Notes: a model not told the origin generated them from the sequence alone. Positions 29,008-38,536 are shown, counted from the stretch's first letter. The stretch is DNA of 64,000 nucleotides from Ignavibacteriota bacterium (GCA_025358305.1 JANYJZ010000003.1:124001-188000); one strand, 5' to 3'. Numbers and translations: made by a program.

Positions 29008-29904
29008 ATGAATACCCTTGCCATTCGCGGCATGATCCCCCCGATGTTGACGCCGTTCACGGCGAACGGCGACGTTGACCTCGATGCGCACGTCCGTAAT
29101 CTCAGGCGCTGGAACGGTGAAGACCTCGGAGGATATCTCGTCCTTGGATCGAACAGCGAGACGCCGTACCTGGCCGAAGCGGAGAAGTTGAAACTCGTCG
29201 CCCTTACCGCAAAGCACGCCGCCGCCGGGAGGATCGTCCTCGCCGGGACCGGTCTCGAGTCTACGCGAGAGACCGTCCGGTTCACGAACCTCGCCGCGGA
29301 CGCCGGGGCGCAAGCCGCCCTTGTCCTGACGCCGTCGTTCTATACGAGCCAGATGACCGATGAGGCGCTCGTGCGCCATTTTTGCACGGTCGCGGACAAG
29401 TCGCGCATCCCGATCCTCGTCTATAACGTCCCCGCCTTTACGCATCTCGTCATATCGGTGAACGCGGTCAAGATCCTCTCCGGACATCAGAACATCGTCG
29501 GGATGAAGGACAGCTCCGGCGACATTCCGCGGCTCGCCGCCCTGAAGAGCGCCGTGCCCGACTCGTTCCATCTCATCGTGGGGACCGCCTCCGCCCTCTA
29601 CCCGGCGCTCACGCTTGAGGTCCGGGCCGGCATTCTCGCGCTCGCGAACTTTGCCGGCGGAGCCTGCGCCCGAGTCCAGCATCTCTTCGACGACGGGAAA
29701 CACGAGGAAGCGCGCTCGCTCTATCTCCAGCTCCTCCCTGTCAATACGGCGGTCACCACCACCTACGGCGTCGCCGGATTGAAATATGCCGCCGAGCTCG
29801 CCGGGTTCGACGCAGGGAACGTCCGCAGCCCCCTCGTGCCGCTCGTGCCGGAGGCGAAGGATCACCTTCGCGAGCTCCTCTCCCAGGCGGGCATTACCGC
29901 CTGA
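29008..29904 (+). CDS. Dihydrodipicolinate synthase/N-acetylneuraminate lyase superfamily aldolase
   Basis: IRGMIPPMLTPFTANGDVDLDAHVRNLRRW; YNVPAFTHLVISVNAV; Schiff-base Lys in GMKDSSGD. Confidence 0.88.
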   Translation: MNTLAIRGMIPPMLTPFTANGDVDLDAHVRNLRRWNGEDLGGYLVLGSNSETPYLAEAEKLKLVALTAKHAAAGRIVLAGTGLESTRETVRFTNLAADAGAQAALVLTPSFYTSQMTDEALVRHFCTVADKSRIPILVYNVPAFTHLVISVNAVKILSGHQNIVGMKDSSGDIPRLAALKSAVPDSFHLIVGTASALYPALTLEVRAGILALANFAGGACARVQHLFDDGKHEEARSLYLQLLPVNTAVTTTYGVAGLKYAAELAGFDAGNVRSPLVPLVPEAKDHLRELLSQAGITA

Positions 29905-29937
29905 GCGTTTCCCTGTGCGTCATCACGCCGTATAAAA

Positions 29938-29970
29938 GCGAAAGGCCGGATCGATGATCCGGCCTTTCGC
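29938..29970. terminator. Bidirectional terminator between convergent genes
   Basis: 15-bp perfect stem GCGAAAGGCCGGATC-GAT-GATCCGGCCTTTCGC. Confidence 0.75.
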
Positions 29971-29991
29971 ACATCCTGACGTCTTCGGTGG

Positions 29992-31104
29992 TTACTTCTT
30001 CGCGGCGGGTTTCGCGAACACGCTCTGGTCAACCGGCGTATTCTGCTCGATCGTCGTAAAGCGCTCCATCCCGGCGTCCCGAGGATCGACCCCTGCGGAC
30101 CTCATGGCGAACGGCACCTTCACGCCGTCCACGGTCCGATAGTCGAGGTAGTCCGTCTGTTCGGGGATCGTCCCGATCATCGTCGTGATGCGGGTGGACT
30201 GCCGCACGAGGAGGCCGGTCGCGGCGTCAAAGTAATAGAGCTCGCTCTCTTCCGTGCCCGGAGCCGCGACGCAGTACGCCTGGGATCCGTTCACGGTGTC
30301 CTTCCCCGTCACGTGCATCGTCGCCGCTTGCGCGCGCAGCCGGGCGAGGGGGTAGAACGTCGCTTCCTTCTTCATCTCTTCGACCGCATCGGGGGGGAGG
30401 TCACGGAGGCCGCGCGGTGAGCTCATCCAGCCCGACGTGCCGTCGAAGCCGATTGCCCGGACGGCCCCTTCCCGCATCGTCGTCTTGGACGCGTACTTGC
30501 CGGGCGCCGCGATGACGATCTCGAGGGGTGATTCCTTGCCCTGGCCGTCAACGGTGACGCCGGTCATCTTGCGCGACTTGATCTTGGCGATCGCGTCGGC
30601 GCCGCCGAGGGCGGTCTCATACTTTGCGAGGATCTGTTCGGCCGTCGGAAGCGCGGCGTCCTCCTGCTCGGATTCCTGCGGAGCGTGCGCAGCGAGCGGA
30701 AGCGGGATGATGTTCGCGGGCGTCGTCGCTCCGCGGTGGCAGGTGTAGCAGGTGACGGCATCGCGTCCGCCGAAGGTCTTCGCGTTGATGTCCATGACCA
30801 TCTGGATCATCCGGCGCGCCGTCTTCTTCTCGGGCTTGTCGTCCCTGTCCATGTACCAGCCGGTGGTGTCGATGACGTGGCAGAATCCGCACTTGACGCC
30901 GAGCGAGGAGGCGAAATAATTCATCACGAGGTCGACGTGCTGCGCGGGAAGTCCCTTGAGGACCTGGATGTTCTTCTTGGTCTGTTCGGCGGTCTTCCCC
31001 TTCATCGAGGGGGGTGGGCCGTTCTGGCTGAAGGCGAGGACCGCTGCGCAGAGGAAGACTGCGACGGCTGCCGTGCGGAGCGACAAAGCAATGGGGCGTC
31101 TCAT
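29992..31104 (-). CDS. c-type cytochrome, photosynthetic-reaction-centre cytochrome subunit-like
   Basis: Haem motifs CGFCH and CYTCH; KNIQVLKGLPAQHVDLVMNYFASSLGVKCGFCHV. Confidence 0.82.
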   Translation of the reverse strand: MRRPIALSLRTAAVAVFLCAAVLAFSQNGPPPSMKGKTAEQTKKNIQVLKGLPAQHVDLVMNYFASSLGVKCGFCHVIDTTGWYMDRDDKPEKKTARRMIQMVMDINAKTFGGRDAVTCYTCHRGATTPANIIPLPLAAHAPQESEQEDAALPTAEQILAKYETALGGADAIAKIKSRKMTGVTVDGQGKESPLEIVIAAPGKYASKTTMREGAVRAIGFDGTSGWMSSPRGLRDLPPDAVEEMKKEATFYPLARLRAQAATMHVTGKDTVNGSQAYCVAAPGTEESELYYFDAATGLLVRQSTRITTMIGTIPEQTDYLDYRTVDGVKVPFAMRSAGVDPRDAGMERFTTIEQNTPVDQSVFAKPAAKK

Positions 31105-31363
31105 GTAACTCGATCTCCTATCGTATAGTGGGGGGGACGTTTGGGAAAATTGGTGTTTTTAAGATAGCGATTACATAGGTCACTTGCATCAGCGTAAACA
31201 TTAAAAAATCCTCATGTTCGGAGGAATAACTCAATATGCTCAGAAATGACTTTGAAATAAATATGAAATTATATAAATTCCGCTGATTTCTTCGCCGCCG
31301 GCCCCCTCCGGCGCGTTTTGACGGCGGCGCACCGCAGACGTGACACATCACTCAAGACGGCCC

Positions 31364-32845
31364 ATGAGCAACTTCACCATCCTCGACGGCGGCATCGTCG
31401 GCGTCTACCTCCTCGCCACCATGATCGCCGGGATCATGGTTCGGAAGTACGTCGGCAAGGTGGAGGATTTCCTCATCGCCGGCCGGGAGATGAACCTCTA
31501 CCTCGGCATCGCCTCCCTGGCCGCGACGGAGTTCGGCATCGTCACCTGCATGTACACGGCGCAGAACGGGTACCAGTTCGGCTTCGCCGGCGCGACCCCC
31601 GGCATCATCATGGCGGCGGCGATGTACTTCGTCGGCGCCACCGGCTTCTGCGTCCGGCCGCTCCGGGACGCCGGCGTCATGACCATCCCGGAGCTCTTCG
31701 AACGCCGGTTCGGCAAGCGCGTCCGCTGGTCGGCGGGCGTCGTCATCGTCCTCGGCGGGCTCCTCAACATGGGCGTGTTCCTCAGGACCGGCGGCGAGTT
31801 CCTCGTGCTGGTCTGCGGCTTCGACGTCCGCTATCTCGAGATCTCCATGACCGTCCTCCTCCTGGCGGTCGCCGTCTACACAGTCCTCGGCGGAATGCTC
31901 TCCGTCCTCGTGACGGATTTCCTCCAGTTCATCGTCATGAGCGTCGGGCTCATCCTCGTCACGATCCTCATTCTCACGCAGGTCGGGTGGGGCACGCTCA
32001 CCGCGACCGTCGCGAAGCATTACGGCGAAGGCGGGTTCAACCCGTTCGTCCATCCGAACATGGGGTGGCAGTACGTCCTCTTCAACGTCTTTCTCAATCT
32101 CGCGGCCGTCCTCACCTGGCAGACGACGATCGCGCGGCTCCTCGCTGCGAAGGACACGAAGACGGGCCTCGGCGTCTACAAGGGAACGAGCTTTTTCTTC
32201 GTCTGCCGGTTCCTCATTCCCGGCATCTGGGGGATCGCCGCTCTCGCGGTGGTCGCGCCGGACGCCGTCGGCGGGAACACCCTTCACGCCATGCCGCATT
32301 ACCTCAGCACGATGGTCCCCGCCGGGCTTTTGGGCATCCTCGTGGCGGCGATGCTCGCCGCCGACATGTCGACCGACTCCTCCTATATGATCACCTGGGC
32401 GAGCGTCATTTACAACGACATCCTCGCGCCATTTCGGAAGAAGGTGATGTCGGAGCGCCGCGGCCTCCTCTGGAACCGGATGATCGTCTCCCTCATCGGC
32501 ATCTTCCTCCTCCTCTACGGCCTCTGGTACCCCTTGGAAGGCGATCTCTGGACCTATCTCGGCGTCACCGGGACGATCTATCTCTCGAGCATGTCCGTCC
32601 TCCTCATCGCCTGCTGCTATTGGAAAAAGGCGAACAGCTGGGGCGCGGCCGCGGCGATCGCCGTCGGCGCCGCCATCCCGGTCGCGTTCCTCGTCCTCCA
32701 GAAGGTCCCGGCGACGAAGGGGCTGACGGAGCAGATCGGACCGTACTATTCGGGGATCGCGACGTACGTGGCGGCGGGCGCCGCGATGGTGGTCGGGTCC
32801 CTCCTCAAGCCCGGCGACGCTATCGCGATCGGAGGGACACGATGA
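31364..32845 (+). CDS. Sodium:solute symporter (SSS) family transporter
   Basis: MSNFTILDGGIVGVYLLATMIAGIMVRKYVGKVEDFLIAGREMNLYLGIASLAATEFGIVT; many TM. Confidence 0.9.
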   Translation: MSNFTILDGGIVGVYLLATMIAGIMVRKYVGKVEDFLIAGREMNLYLGIASLAATEFGIVTCMYTAQNGYQFGFAGATPGIIMAAAMYFVGATGFCVRPLRDAGVMTIPELFERRFGKRVRWSAGVVIVLGGLLNMGVFLRTGGEFLVLVCGFDVRYLEISMTVLLLAVAVYTVLGGMLSVLVTDFLQFIVMSVGLILVTILILTQVGWGTLTATVAKHYGEGGFNPFVHPNMGWQYVLFNVFLNLAAVLTWQTTIARLLAAKDTKTGLGVYKGTSFFFVCRFLIPGIWGIAALAVVAPDAVGGNTLHAMPHYLSTMVPAGLLGILVAAMLAADMSTDSSYMITWASVIYNDILAPFRKKVMSERRGLLWNRMIVSLIGIFLLLYGLWYPLEGDLWTYLGVTGTIYLSSMSVLLIACCYWKKANSWGAAAAIAVGAAIPVAFLVLQKVPATKGLTEQIGPYYSGIATYVAAGAAMVVGSLLKPGDAIAIGGTR

Positions 32846-33009
32846 TGGCCGAACATTGGTTCTGGCTTCTCCTGACGGCCGCGTGCGTCATCTGGTACTC
32901 CACGATCACGGTCTTCGTCGCGGTGAAGGGGATGAAGGACATCCGCGGCATGCTCGAACGCCTCGCGAAGAAGGCTGCGGGGACGGAGGACGATCGTGCA
33001 GGCGAGTGA
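32842..33009 (+). CDS. 55-aa single-TM micro-protein
   Basis: ATGA overlap with the symporter stop; MMAEHWFWLLLTAACVIWYSTITVFVAVKGMKDIRGMLERLAKKAAGTEDDRAGE; overlaps kinase start by 14 nt. Confidence 0.7.
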   Translation: MMAEHWFWLLLTAACVIWYSTITVFVAVKGMKDIRGMLERLAKKAAGTEDDRAGE

Positions 33010-34081
33010 ACTCACCGTCTCGACGCCCGGAAGGGTATGTCTCTTCGGAGAGCACCAGGATTATCTCTCGCTTCCCGTCATCCCCTGCGCCATCTCGCTG
33101 CGGGCACGGCTCTCCGGCCGGCGCCGGAGCGATGCCCGCGTCGACCTGGACCTTCCCGATATCGGCTCCCGAGAGATCTTCTCCCTCAACGAGTCCCCCT
33201 CGTACCTTCATGACCGCGACTATTACCGGAGCGTCTATAATGTCCTCCGGAAGCACGGCTGCACGTTCTCCGGTGGATTCGACTGCACCGTCCGGAGTAC
33301 GATCCCGGTGAACGCCGGAACGTCGAGCTCCTCAGCGCTCGTCGTGAGCTGGACGCATTTTCTGGCTCGGATGAGCGATCAGGAACTCTCTCCGACGCCC
33401 GCGGAGCTCGCCCGGTGGTCGTACGAGGCGGAAGTGCTCGAGTTCGGGGAGCCCGGCGGCATGATGGACCAGTACTCCACGGCTTTCGGCGGCATCATCG
33501 CGATCGACTTCCTCCCGGAGGTTCGGGTTGAGCGCATCGACGCGCCGCTCGGGACGATCGTCATCGGCGACTCGCGCGAGCCGAAGGACACAAAAGGCAT
33601 CCTCGCACGGGTGAAGGACCAGGTCATCGACATCGTCGGCGGCTTGAAGATCTCGCTCGCCGATCTGTCGTCGGAGAAGACTGAAACGCTCGCCTGCGGG
33701 CTCTCCGCGGAACGCCGCGCACTCCTCCTCGGGACGATCCGGAACAGGGACATAACGGTGGAAGCCCGCGACATCCTCAAGAGATCGCCGCTCGACCACC
33801 GCGCTCTGGGCGCGCTCCTCACCGAACATCAGCGGATCCTCCGAGACACTCTGCACATCTCCACGCCGAAGATCGACCGCATGCTCGACGTTGCGCTCGG
33901 GGCCGGCGCACTAGGAGGGAAGATCAACGGGTCCGGCGGAGGCGGCTGCATGTTCGCCTACGCGCCGGAACACGCCGACCGCATCGCCGAGGCGATCGAA
34001 CGGGAGGGGGGCACGGCGTACATCGTCAGGCCCGACGGCGGATCATGCGCGACGTCGAGCGGAGGGCCGGACGAACGATGA
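32996..34081 (+). CDS. GHMP family sugar kinase (galactokinase-like)
   Basis: VSTPGRVCLFGEHQDYLSLPVIPCAISL; STIPVNAGTSSSSALVVSW; GGKINGSGGGGCMFAYAPE. Confidence 0.88.
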   Translation: MQASELTVSTPGRVCLFGEHQDYLSLPVIPCAISLRARLSGRRRSDARVDLDLPDIGSREIFSLNESPSYLHDRDYYRSVYNVLRKHGCTFSGGFDCTVRSTIPVNAGTSSSSALVVSWTHFLARMSDQELSPTPAELARWSYEAEVLEFGEPGGMMDQYSTAFGGIIAIDFLPEVRVERIDAPLGTIVIGDSREPKDTKGILARVKDQVIDIVGGLKISLADLSSEKTETLACGLSAERRALLLGTIRNRDITVEARDILKRSPLDHRALGALLTEHQRILRDTLHISTPKIDRMLDVALGAGALGGKINGSGGGGCMFAYAPEHADRIAEAIEREGGTAYIVRPDGGSCATSSGGPDER

Positions 34082-34944
34082 ACCTCGTCATTCTCGCGGC
34101 CGGCGTCTCTTCCCGAATGAAGCGTTCCGTCGCGGAGGAGAAACACCTCGATGAGAGGGCCGCCGATGAAGCTTTGCGAAAACCGAAGTCGATGATCGGC
34201 GTGGGGAAGGAGAGCCGGCCGTTCCTCGATTACCTCCTCTACAACGCCCGCGAGGCCGGCTACCGCGACGTCGTCCTCGTCGTCGGAGAGGACGACGCGG
34301 CGATGCGGATCATGTATGGTGCCGCGGACCAGCGGAACGCGTTCCACGGCCTGAGCATTTCGTACGCGCGGCAGCGCATCCCCGAGGGGCGTTCCAAGCC
34401 GCTCGGCACGGCCGACGCCCTCCTCTGTGCGCTCGATGCGCGGCGAAACTGGGCGGGCGGGATGTTCACCGTCTGCAACAGCGACAACCTCTATTCGCAT
34501 CACGCGCTTCGGCTCCTCCTGGAATCCCCGCATCCGGGCGCTCTCATCGATTATGATCGGGAAGCGCTCGAGTTCGAGCACGACCGGATCCAGCAGTTCG
34601 CCGTCGTCGAAAAGGACCCCGAGGGGTACCTGACGCGCATCATCGAAAAGCCTTCGCGCAAGGAGCTCCTCGCGGCGGCCGACGCGGGCGGCCGCATCGG
34701 CGTGAGCATGAATATCTTCCGGTTCTCGTACGACCGCATCGTGCCTGCCCTCAGGGCCGTCCCCCTCCATCCTGTTCGGCAGGAAAAGGAGCTCCCGCCC
34801 GCGGTCGCCATGCTCGTCGAGCGCGACCCCAAGGCGATGTTCGCGCACCCCTTGTCGGAATATGTCCCAGACCTGACGAGCCTCCAGGACGTCGAACGCG
34901 TCAGGGAATACCTCGCGCGGGAATTCGAGGACTTTGCATGGTGA
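34078..34944 (+). CDS. Sugar nucleotidyltransferase family protein
   Basis: MNLVILAAGVSSRMKRS...; LDYLLYNAREAGYRDVVLVVGEDD; ATGA overlap with kinase. Confidence 0.85.
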   Translation: MNLVILAAGVSSRMKRSVAEEKHLDERAADEALRKPKSMIGVGKESRPFLDYLLYNAREAGYRDVVLVVGEDDAAMRIMYGAADQRNAFHGLSISYARQRIPEGRSKPLGTADALLCALDARRNWAGGMFTVCNSDNLYSHHALRLLLESPHPGALIDYDREALEFEHDRIQQFAVVEKDPEGYLTRIIEKPSRKELLAAADAGGRIGVSMNIFRFSYDRIVPALRAVPLHPVRQEKELPPAVAMLVERDPKAMFAHPLSEYVPDLTSLQDVERVREYLAREFEDFAW

Positions 34945-36167
34945 CCCGCCTGAACAAGGTCATAACGAAGAATCAGATAAGGCGGAACAGGATCCTGCGG
35001 ACCCTTCTGGAGGAGGGAAGACTCTCCCTGACCGACGTGGCAAAACGCACCGGGATCAGCCTCCCCATGGTCTCGAAGCTCGCCGCCGCGCTCAGAGAGG
35101 AGAAGCTCATCGTGACCGGCGAAGGAGGAAAGATCGACCGCGCGGGAAGGCCTCCGATCGTCGCCCAGCTCGACGGGGACGCGGGCTACGTCCTCGGATT
35201 CGACGTCGGTCACCGGAACACGAACATCGTGCTCATCAACCTGGAGCAGCGCATCGTCCTGGAGCAGCACATCGCATCGCCCGTGCTCGGGAATGACCCG
35301 GAGGTCGTCGACTGGCTCGCGGCCCGGATCGAAGAGACGCTGAAAGACGGCGCGGTCCCGCGCAAGAAGCTCCTCGGGATCGGGCTCTCGATCCCCGGGA
35401 TCGTGCGCGGCAGGGAAGGGATCAGCGAGACTTACTTCAACTTCGGCCCGGAGCCGCTGCGCGGCGTCCTCGAGGCGGCATTCAAGAAACCGGTCCACAT
35501 CGAACACGACGCGAAGGCAATGGCGCTTGGCGAGCGCTGGTTCGGGGCTGCGAAAAACGCCTCCGACGTCCTGTGTCTCAACATCGGGTGGGGCCTGGGC
35601 CTCGGCATCATCGCCGACGGACGCCTCTACTACGGCCGCGACGGGTACGCGGGGGAGTTCGGCCACCTCCAGGTCGTGCCGAACGGGCTCCTCTGCCAGT
35701 GCGGCAAGCGGGGGTGCCTCGAGACGGTCGCTTCCGGACGGGCGATCGCCCGGATGGCGAGGGAGCGGCTCGTTGGCGGCGCACCCTCGCGCCTCCTCGA
35801 GCAGTCGCAGGTCACGACGATGGAGGTCGATGCGGAACAGGTGGTCCGCGCGGCGATGTCGGGGGACCAGTTCTCGATCGAGATCTTGGAGGAGGCCGGG
35901 AAGTTCCTCGGCGAAGGGGTCGCCAAGCTCATCAATCTGTTCAACCCCGAGCTCATCATTCTCGGCGGGCGCGTCTCGAGCGCGCAGCACTTCATCCTCG
36001 ACCCGGTGCGCTCGACGGCCCTCAAGCAGTCGCTCACCCAGCTCAACCGGAACGTGGAGTTCACGGTCTCCAGCCTCGGCACGAAGTCCGGCGCGCTCGG
36101 CGTGGCGATGCTCGCCGCGCGCGACCTCTTCGAGGTGGACCATCTCAACCCGACGGCATTCGTTTGA
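34938..36167 (+). CDS. ROK family transcriptional regulator/sugar kinase with N-terminal HTH
   Basis: RILRTLLEEGRLSLTDVAKRTGISLPMVSKLAAALREEKLI; CQCGKRGCLETVASG zinc motif; LGFDVGHRNTNIVLINL. Confidence 0.93.
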   Translation: MVTRLNKVITKNQIRRNRILRTLLEEGRLSLTDVAKRTGISLPMVSKLAAALREEKLIVTGEGGKIDRAGRPPIVAQLDGDAGYVLGFDVGHRNTNIVLINLEQRIVLEQHIASPVLGNDPEVVDWLAARIEETLKDGAVPRKKLLGIGLSIPGIVRGREGISETYFNFGPEPLRGVLEAAFKKPVHIEHDAKAMALGERWFGAAKNASDVLCLNIGWGLGLGIIADGRLYYGRDGYAGEFGHLQVVPNGLLCQCGKRGCLETVASGRAIARMARERLVGGAPSRLLEQSQVTTMEVDAEQVVRAAMSGDQFSIEILEEAGKFLGEGVAKLINLFNPELIILGGRVSSAQHFILDPVRSTALKQSLTQLNRNVEFTVSSLGTKSGALGVAMLAARDLFEVDHLNPTAFV

Positions 36168-36184
36168 GCCGCGCGGACACGAAC

Positions 36185-38536
36185 ATGACGATGCGGACAT
36201 ACGACGCGGCCTCGGCCGTCGAGGAGATCGAGGGCGCGAGGAGCGGCCGGCGGCCCCGATACCTCCCGACGGAAAAGATCCGGGTCCTCGAAGTGGAGAA
36301 CTTCCCCCAGCTCGGGAAGATCGCCGCGCTACGGTTCCTCGAGTGGGCGAAGAAGAACCCCGGCGGTGTCGTCTCGCTGCCGACGGGGAAGACCCCGGAG
36401 CACTTCATCCGTTGGGTCCGGCACCTCCTCGAGAAGTGGGAGACCCCTGAGGTCCAGCGCATCCTCGCCGGATACGCGATCGACGGCGCTGCCCGGCCGG
36501 AGATGCGCAGCTTGCACTTCGTGCAGATCGACGAGTTCTACCCCATGAACGCCCTCCAGCAGAACAGCTTCCATCACTACGTCAGCGAATACTATATCAA
36601 GGGGTTCGGCCTCGATCCGGCGAACGCGCTTCTCATGGACGCCACCTCCCTTGGGCTCCTCCCGGGGGCGACGATGGAGGAGGTCTTTCCGAAGAACATC
36701 GTCGACCTCACGCTCCGGGTTCGGCAGACCCGCAGCGAACTGGAGCGCATCCAGAAGGATGTCATCAACCGGGTCGACATGTTCTGCATGGAGTACGAAA
36801 CGCGCATCCGGGAGCTCGGCGGCATCGGGTTCTTCCTCGGCGGGATCGGGCCCGACGGCCACATCGCGTTCAACGTCCGGGGCTCGAGCGTCTTCTCCGT
36901 GACGCGCCTGACCGGGACGAACTACGAGACCCAAGCCGCGGCCGCGTCCGACCTCGGCGGCATCGAGATCGCCCGGAACCGGCTCGTCCTCACGATCGGT
37001 CTTGCAACGATCACGTTCAACCCGTCGGCGGCGGTCATCATCATGGCGGCGGGGGACGCGAAGGCGTCCGTCATCCGGGCAGCCATCGAGGAGACGAAGC
37101 ACCAGCAGTACCCCGCGTCCGTCCTCCAGGACATGCCGCACGCCTTCTTTTACGTCACGCGCGGCGCGGCGAGCCAGCTCACGCAGCGGCGGCTCGAGGA
37201 TTTTCTGCGGCTCCCGTCCGTCCCGGAAGAGGCGGCGGACGACGCGGTCATCGCGCTCTCGCTCGCGAAGAACAAGCCCCTCCTCGAACTCACCGAATCG
37301 GAGTTCCGGAGCGATCCGTTCACCAACCGGCTCCTTTCGACCGGCCCGTTTCGGGCCCACGCAGAAGGCGCCCGCGAGAGGATCGTCGCGAAGATCGAAC
37401 GGGGGCTCGAGAACATCTCCGGGACGCACTTTCTCCACACCGAGCCGCACCACGACGACGTCATGCTCGGCTATCTCGCCTACATCTACCATCTCGTCCG
37501 GGACCCCGGGAAACGCCATTCGTTCGCAAACCTCACCTCCGGGTTCACGGCGGTCTCGAACGACTACTGCTCGTCCATCGTTGGGAAGCTCGAGCGCCAC
37601 TTGGCCGGCGACGCGTTCCAGACGCTTTTGCGCGACGGGTATTTCTCGGCGAAGAACGACGTCGCGCGGATGGAGGATGTCTACCTCTATCTCGACGGCG
37701 CAGCCGCGAAGAGCGAAGAACGCAAGGACGAGGCGGAGGCCCGGCGCTTGTTGCGGAACGTCGTGGCGGTCTACGGGACCTCGGACATGAAGGCCCTGCG
37801 CCTGAAGATCCGGGACCTTGACCTGTACCTCACGAGCCAGTATCCGGGGGCGAAAGACCCGCCTGACGTTCAGACGATCAAGGGGACGCTGCGGGAGTGG
37901 GAGGTCGAGCTTCTCTGGGCGTACTTCGGGATCGAGGCGACGGCGGTCCACCCCTTGCGTCTCGGGTTCTACCAGGGGGACATCTTTTCCGAGGAGCCGG
38001 AGGTGGGCCGAGACGTGCTCCCCATCCAGGAACTCCTCCGGAAGATCAAGCCGACGATCGTGTCGGTCGCTTTCGATCCGGAAGGGAGCGGCCCGGACAC
38101 GCACTACAAAGTGCTCCAGGCGGTCGCGGAAGCGATCCGGCGCTACCAACAGGAGGGCGGCGCGCCGGAGATGCGCGTCTGGGGCTACCGAAACGTCTGG
38201 TACCGGTTCCGGCCGGCGGAAGCGGACATCATGGTGCCAGTCTCCCTCAACACGCTCTCGCTCCTCCATACGGCGTTCATGAACTGCTTCGGATCGCAGC
38301 GCGCCGCGTCGTTCCCGAGCTATGAGCACGACGGCCCGTTCTCCGAGCTCGCGCAAATGATCCAGGTGGACCAGTACGCCATGATCAAGACGTGCCTCGG
38401 GAAGGAGTTCTTCCAGAAGCACGTTCACCCGCGGCTCCGGGCCGCCCGCGGGATGATCTTCCTCAAGGACATGAGCCTGAGCGAGTTCTACGAAAAGGTC
38501 CGCGCATTGAAAAAACTCATCGAGGCACGACCATGA
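36185..38536 (+). CDS. Glucosamine-6-phosphate deaminase (NagB-like) fused to a PIG-L/LmbE domain
   Basis: N-term LPTGKTPEHFIRWV...FVQIDEFYPM...GGIGPDGHIAFNVRGSS; C-term FLHTEPHHDDVMLGYLAYIYHLV. Confidence 0.9.
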   Translation: MTMRTYDAASAVEEIEGARSGRRPRYLPTEKIRVLEVENFPQLGKIAALRFLEWAKKNPGGVVSLPTGKTPEHFIRWVRHLLEKWETPEVQRILAGYAIDGAARPEMRSLHFVQIDEFYPMNALQQNSFHHYVSEYYIKGFGLDPANALLMDATSLGLLPGATMEEVFPKNIVDLTLRVRQTRSELERIQKDVINRVDMFCMEYETRIRELGGIGFFLGGIGPDGHIAFNVRGSSVFSVTRLTGTNYETQAAAASDLGGIEIARNRLVLTIGLATITFNPSAAVIIMAAGDAKASVIRAAIEETKHQQYPASVLQDMPHAFFYVTRGAASQLTQRRLEDFLRLPSVPEEAADDAVIALSLAKNKPLLELTESEFRSDPFTNRLLSTGPFRAHAEGARERIVAKIERGLENISGTHFLHTEPHHDDVMLGYLAYIYHLVRDPGKRHSFANLTSGFTAVSNDYCSSIVGKLERHLAGDAFQTLLRDGYFSAKNDVARMEDVYLYLDGAAAKSEERKDEAEARRLLRNVVAVYGTSDMKALRLKIRDLDLYLTSQYPGAKDPPDVQTIKGTLREWEVELLWAYFGIEATAVHPLRLGFYQGDIFSEEPEVGRDVLPIQELLRKIKPTIVSVAFDPEGSGPDTHYKVLQAVAEAIRRYQQEGGAPEMRVWGYRNVWYRFRPAEADIMVPVSLNTLSLLHTAFMNCFGSQRAASFPSYEHDGPFSELAQMIQVDQYAMIKTCLGKEFFQKHVHPRLRAARGMIFLKDMSLSEFYEKVRALKKLIEARP

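Noticed and set aside
29008-29904. Direct call of sialic acid lyase (nanA)
   Set aside because: Superfamily is clear but the substrate-site motif is GSNSE rather than a NanA-type signature and no sialidase is present in the window.
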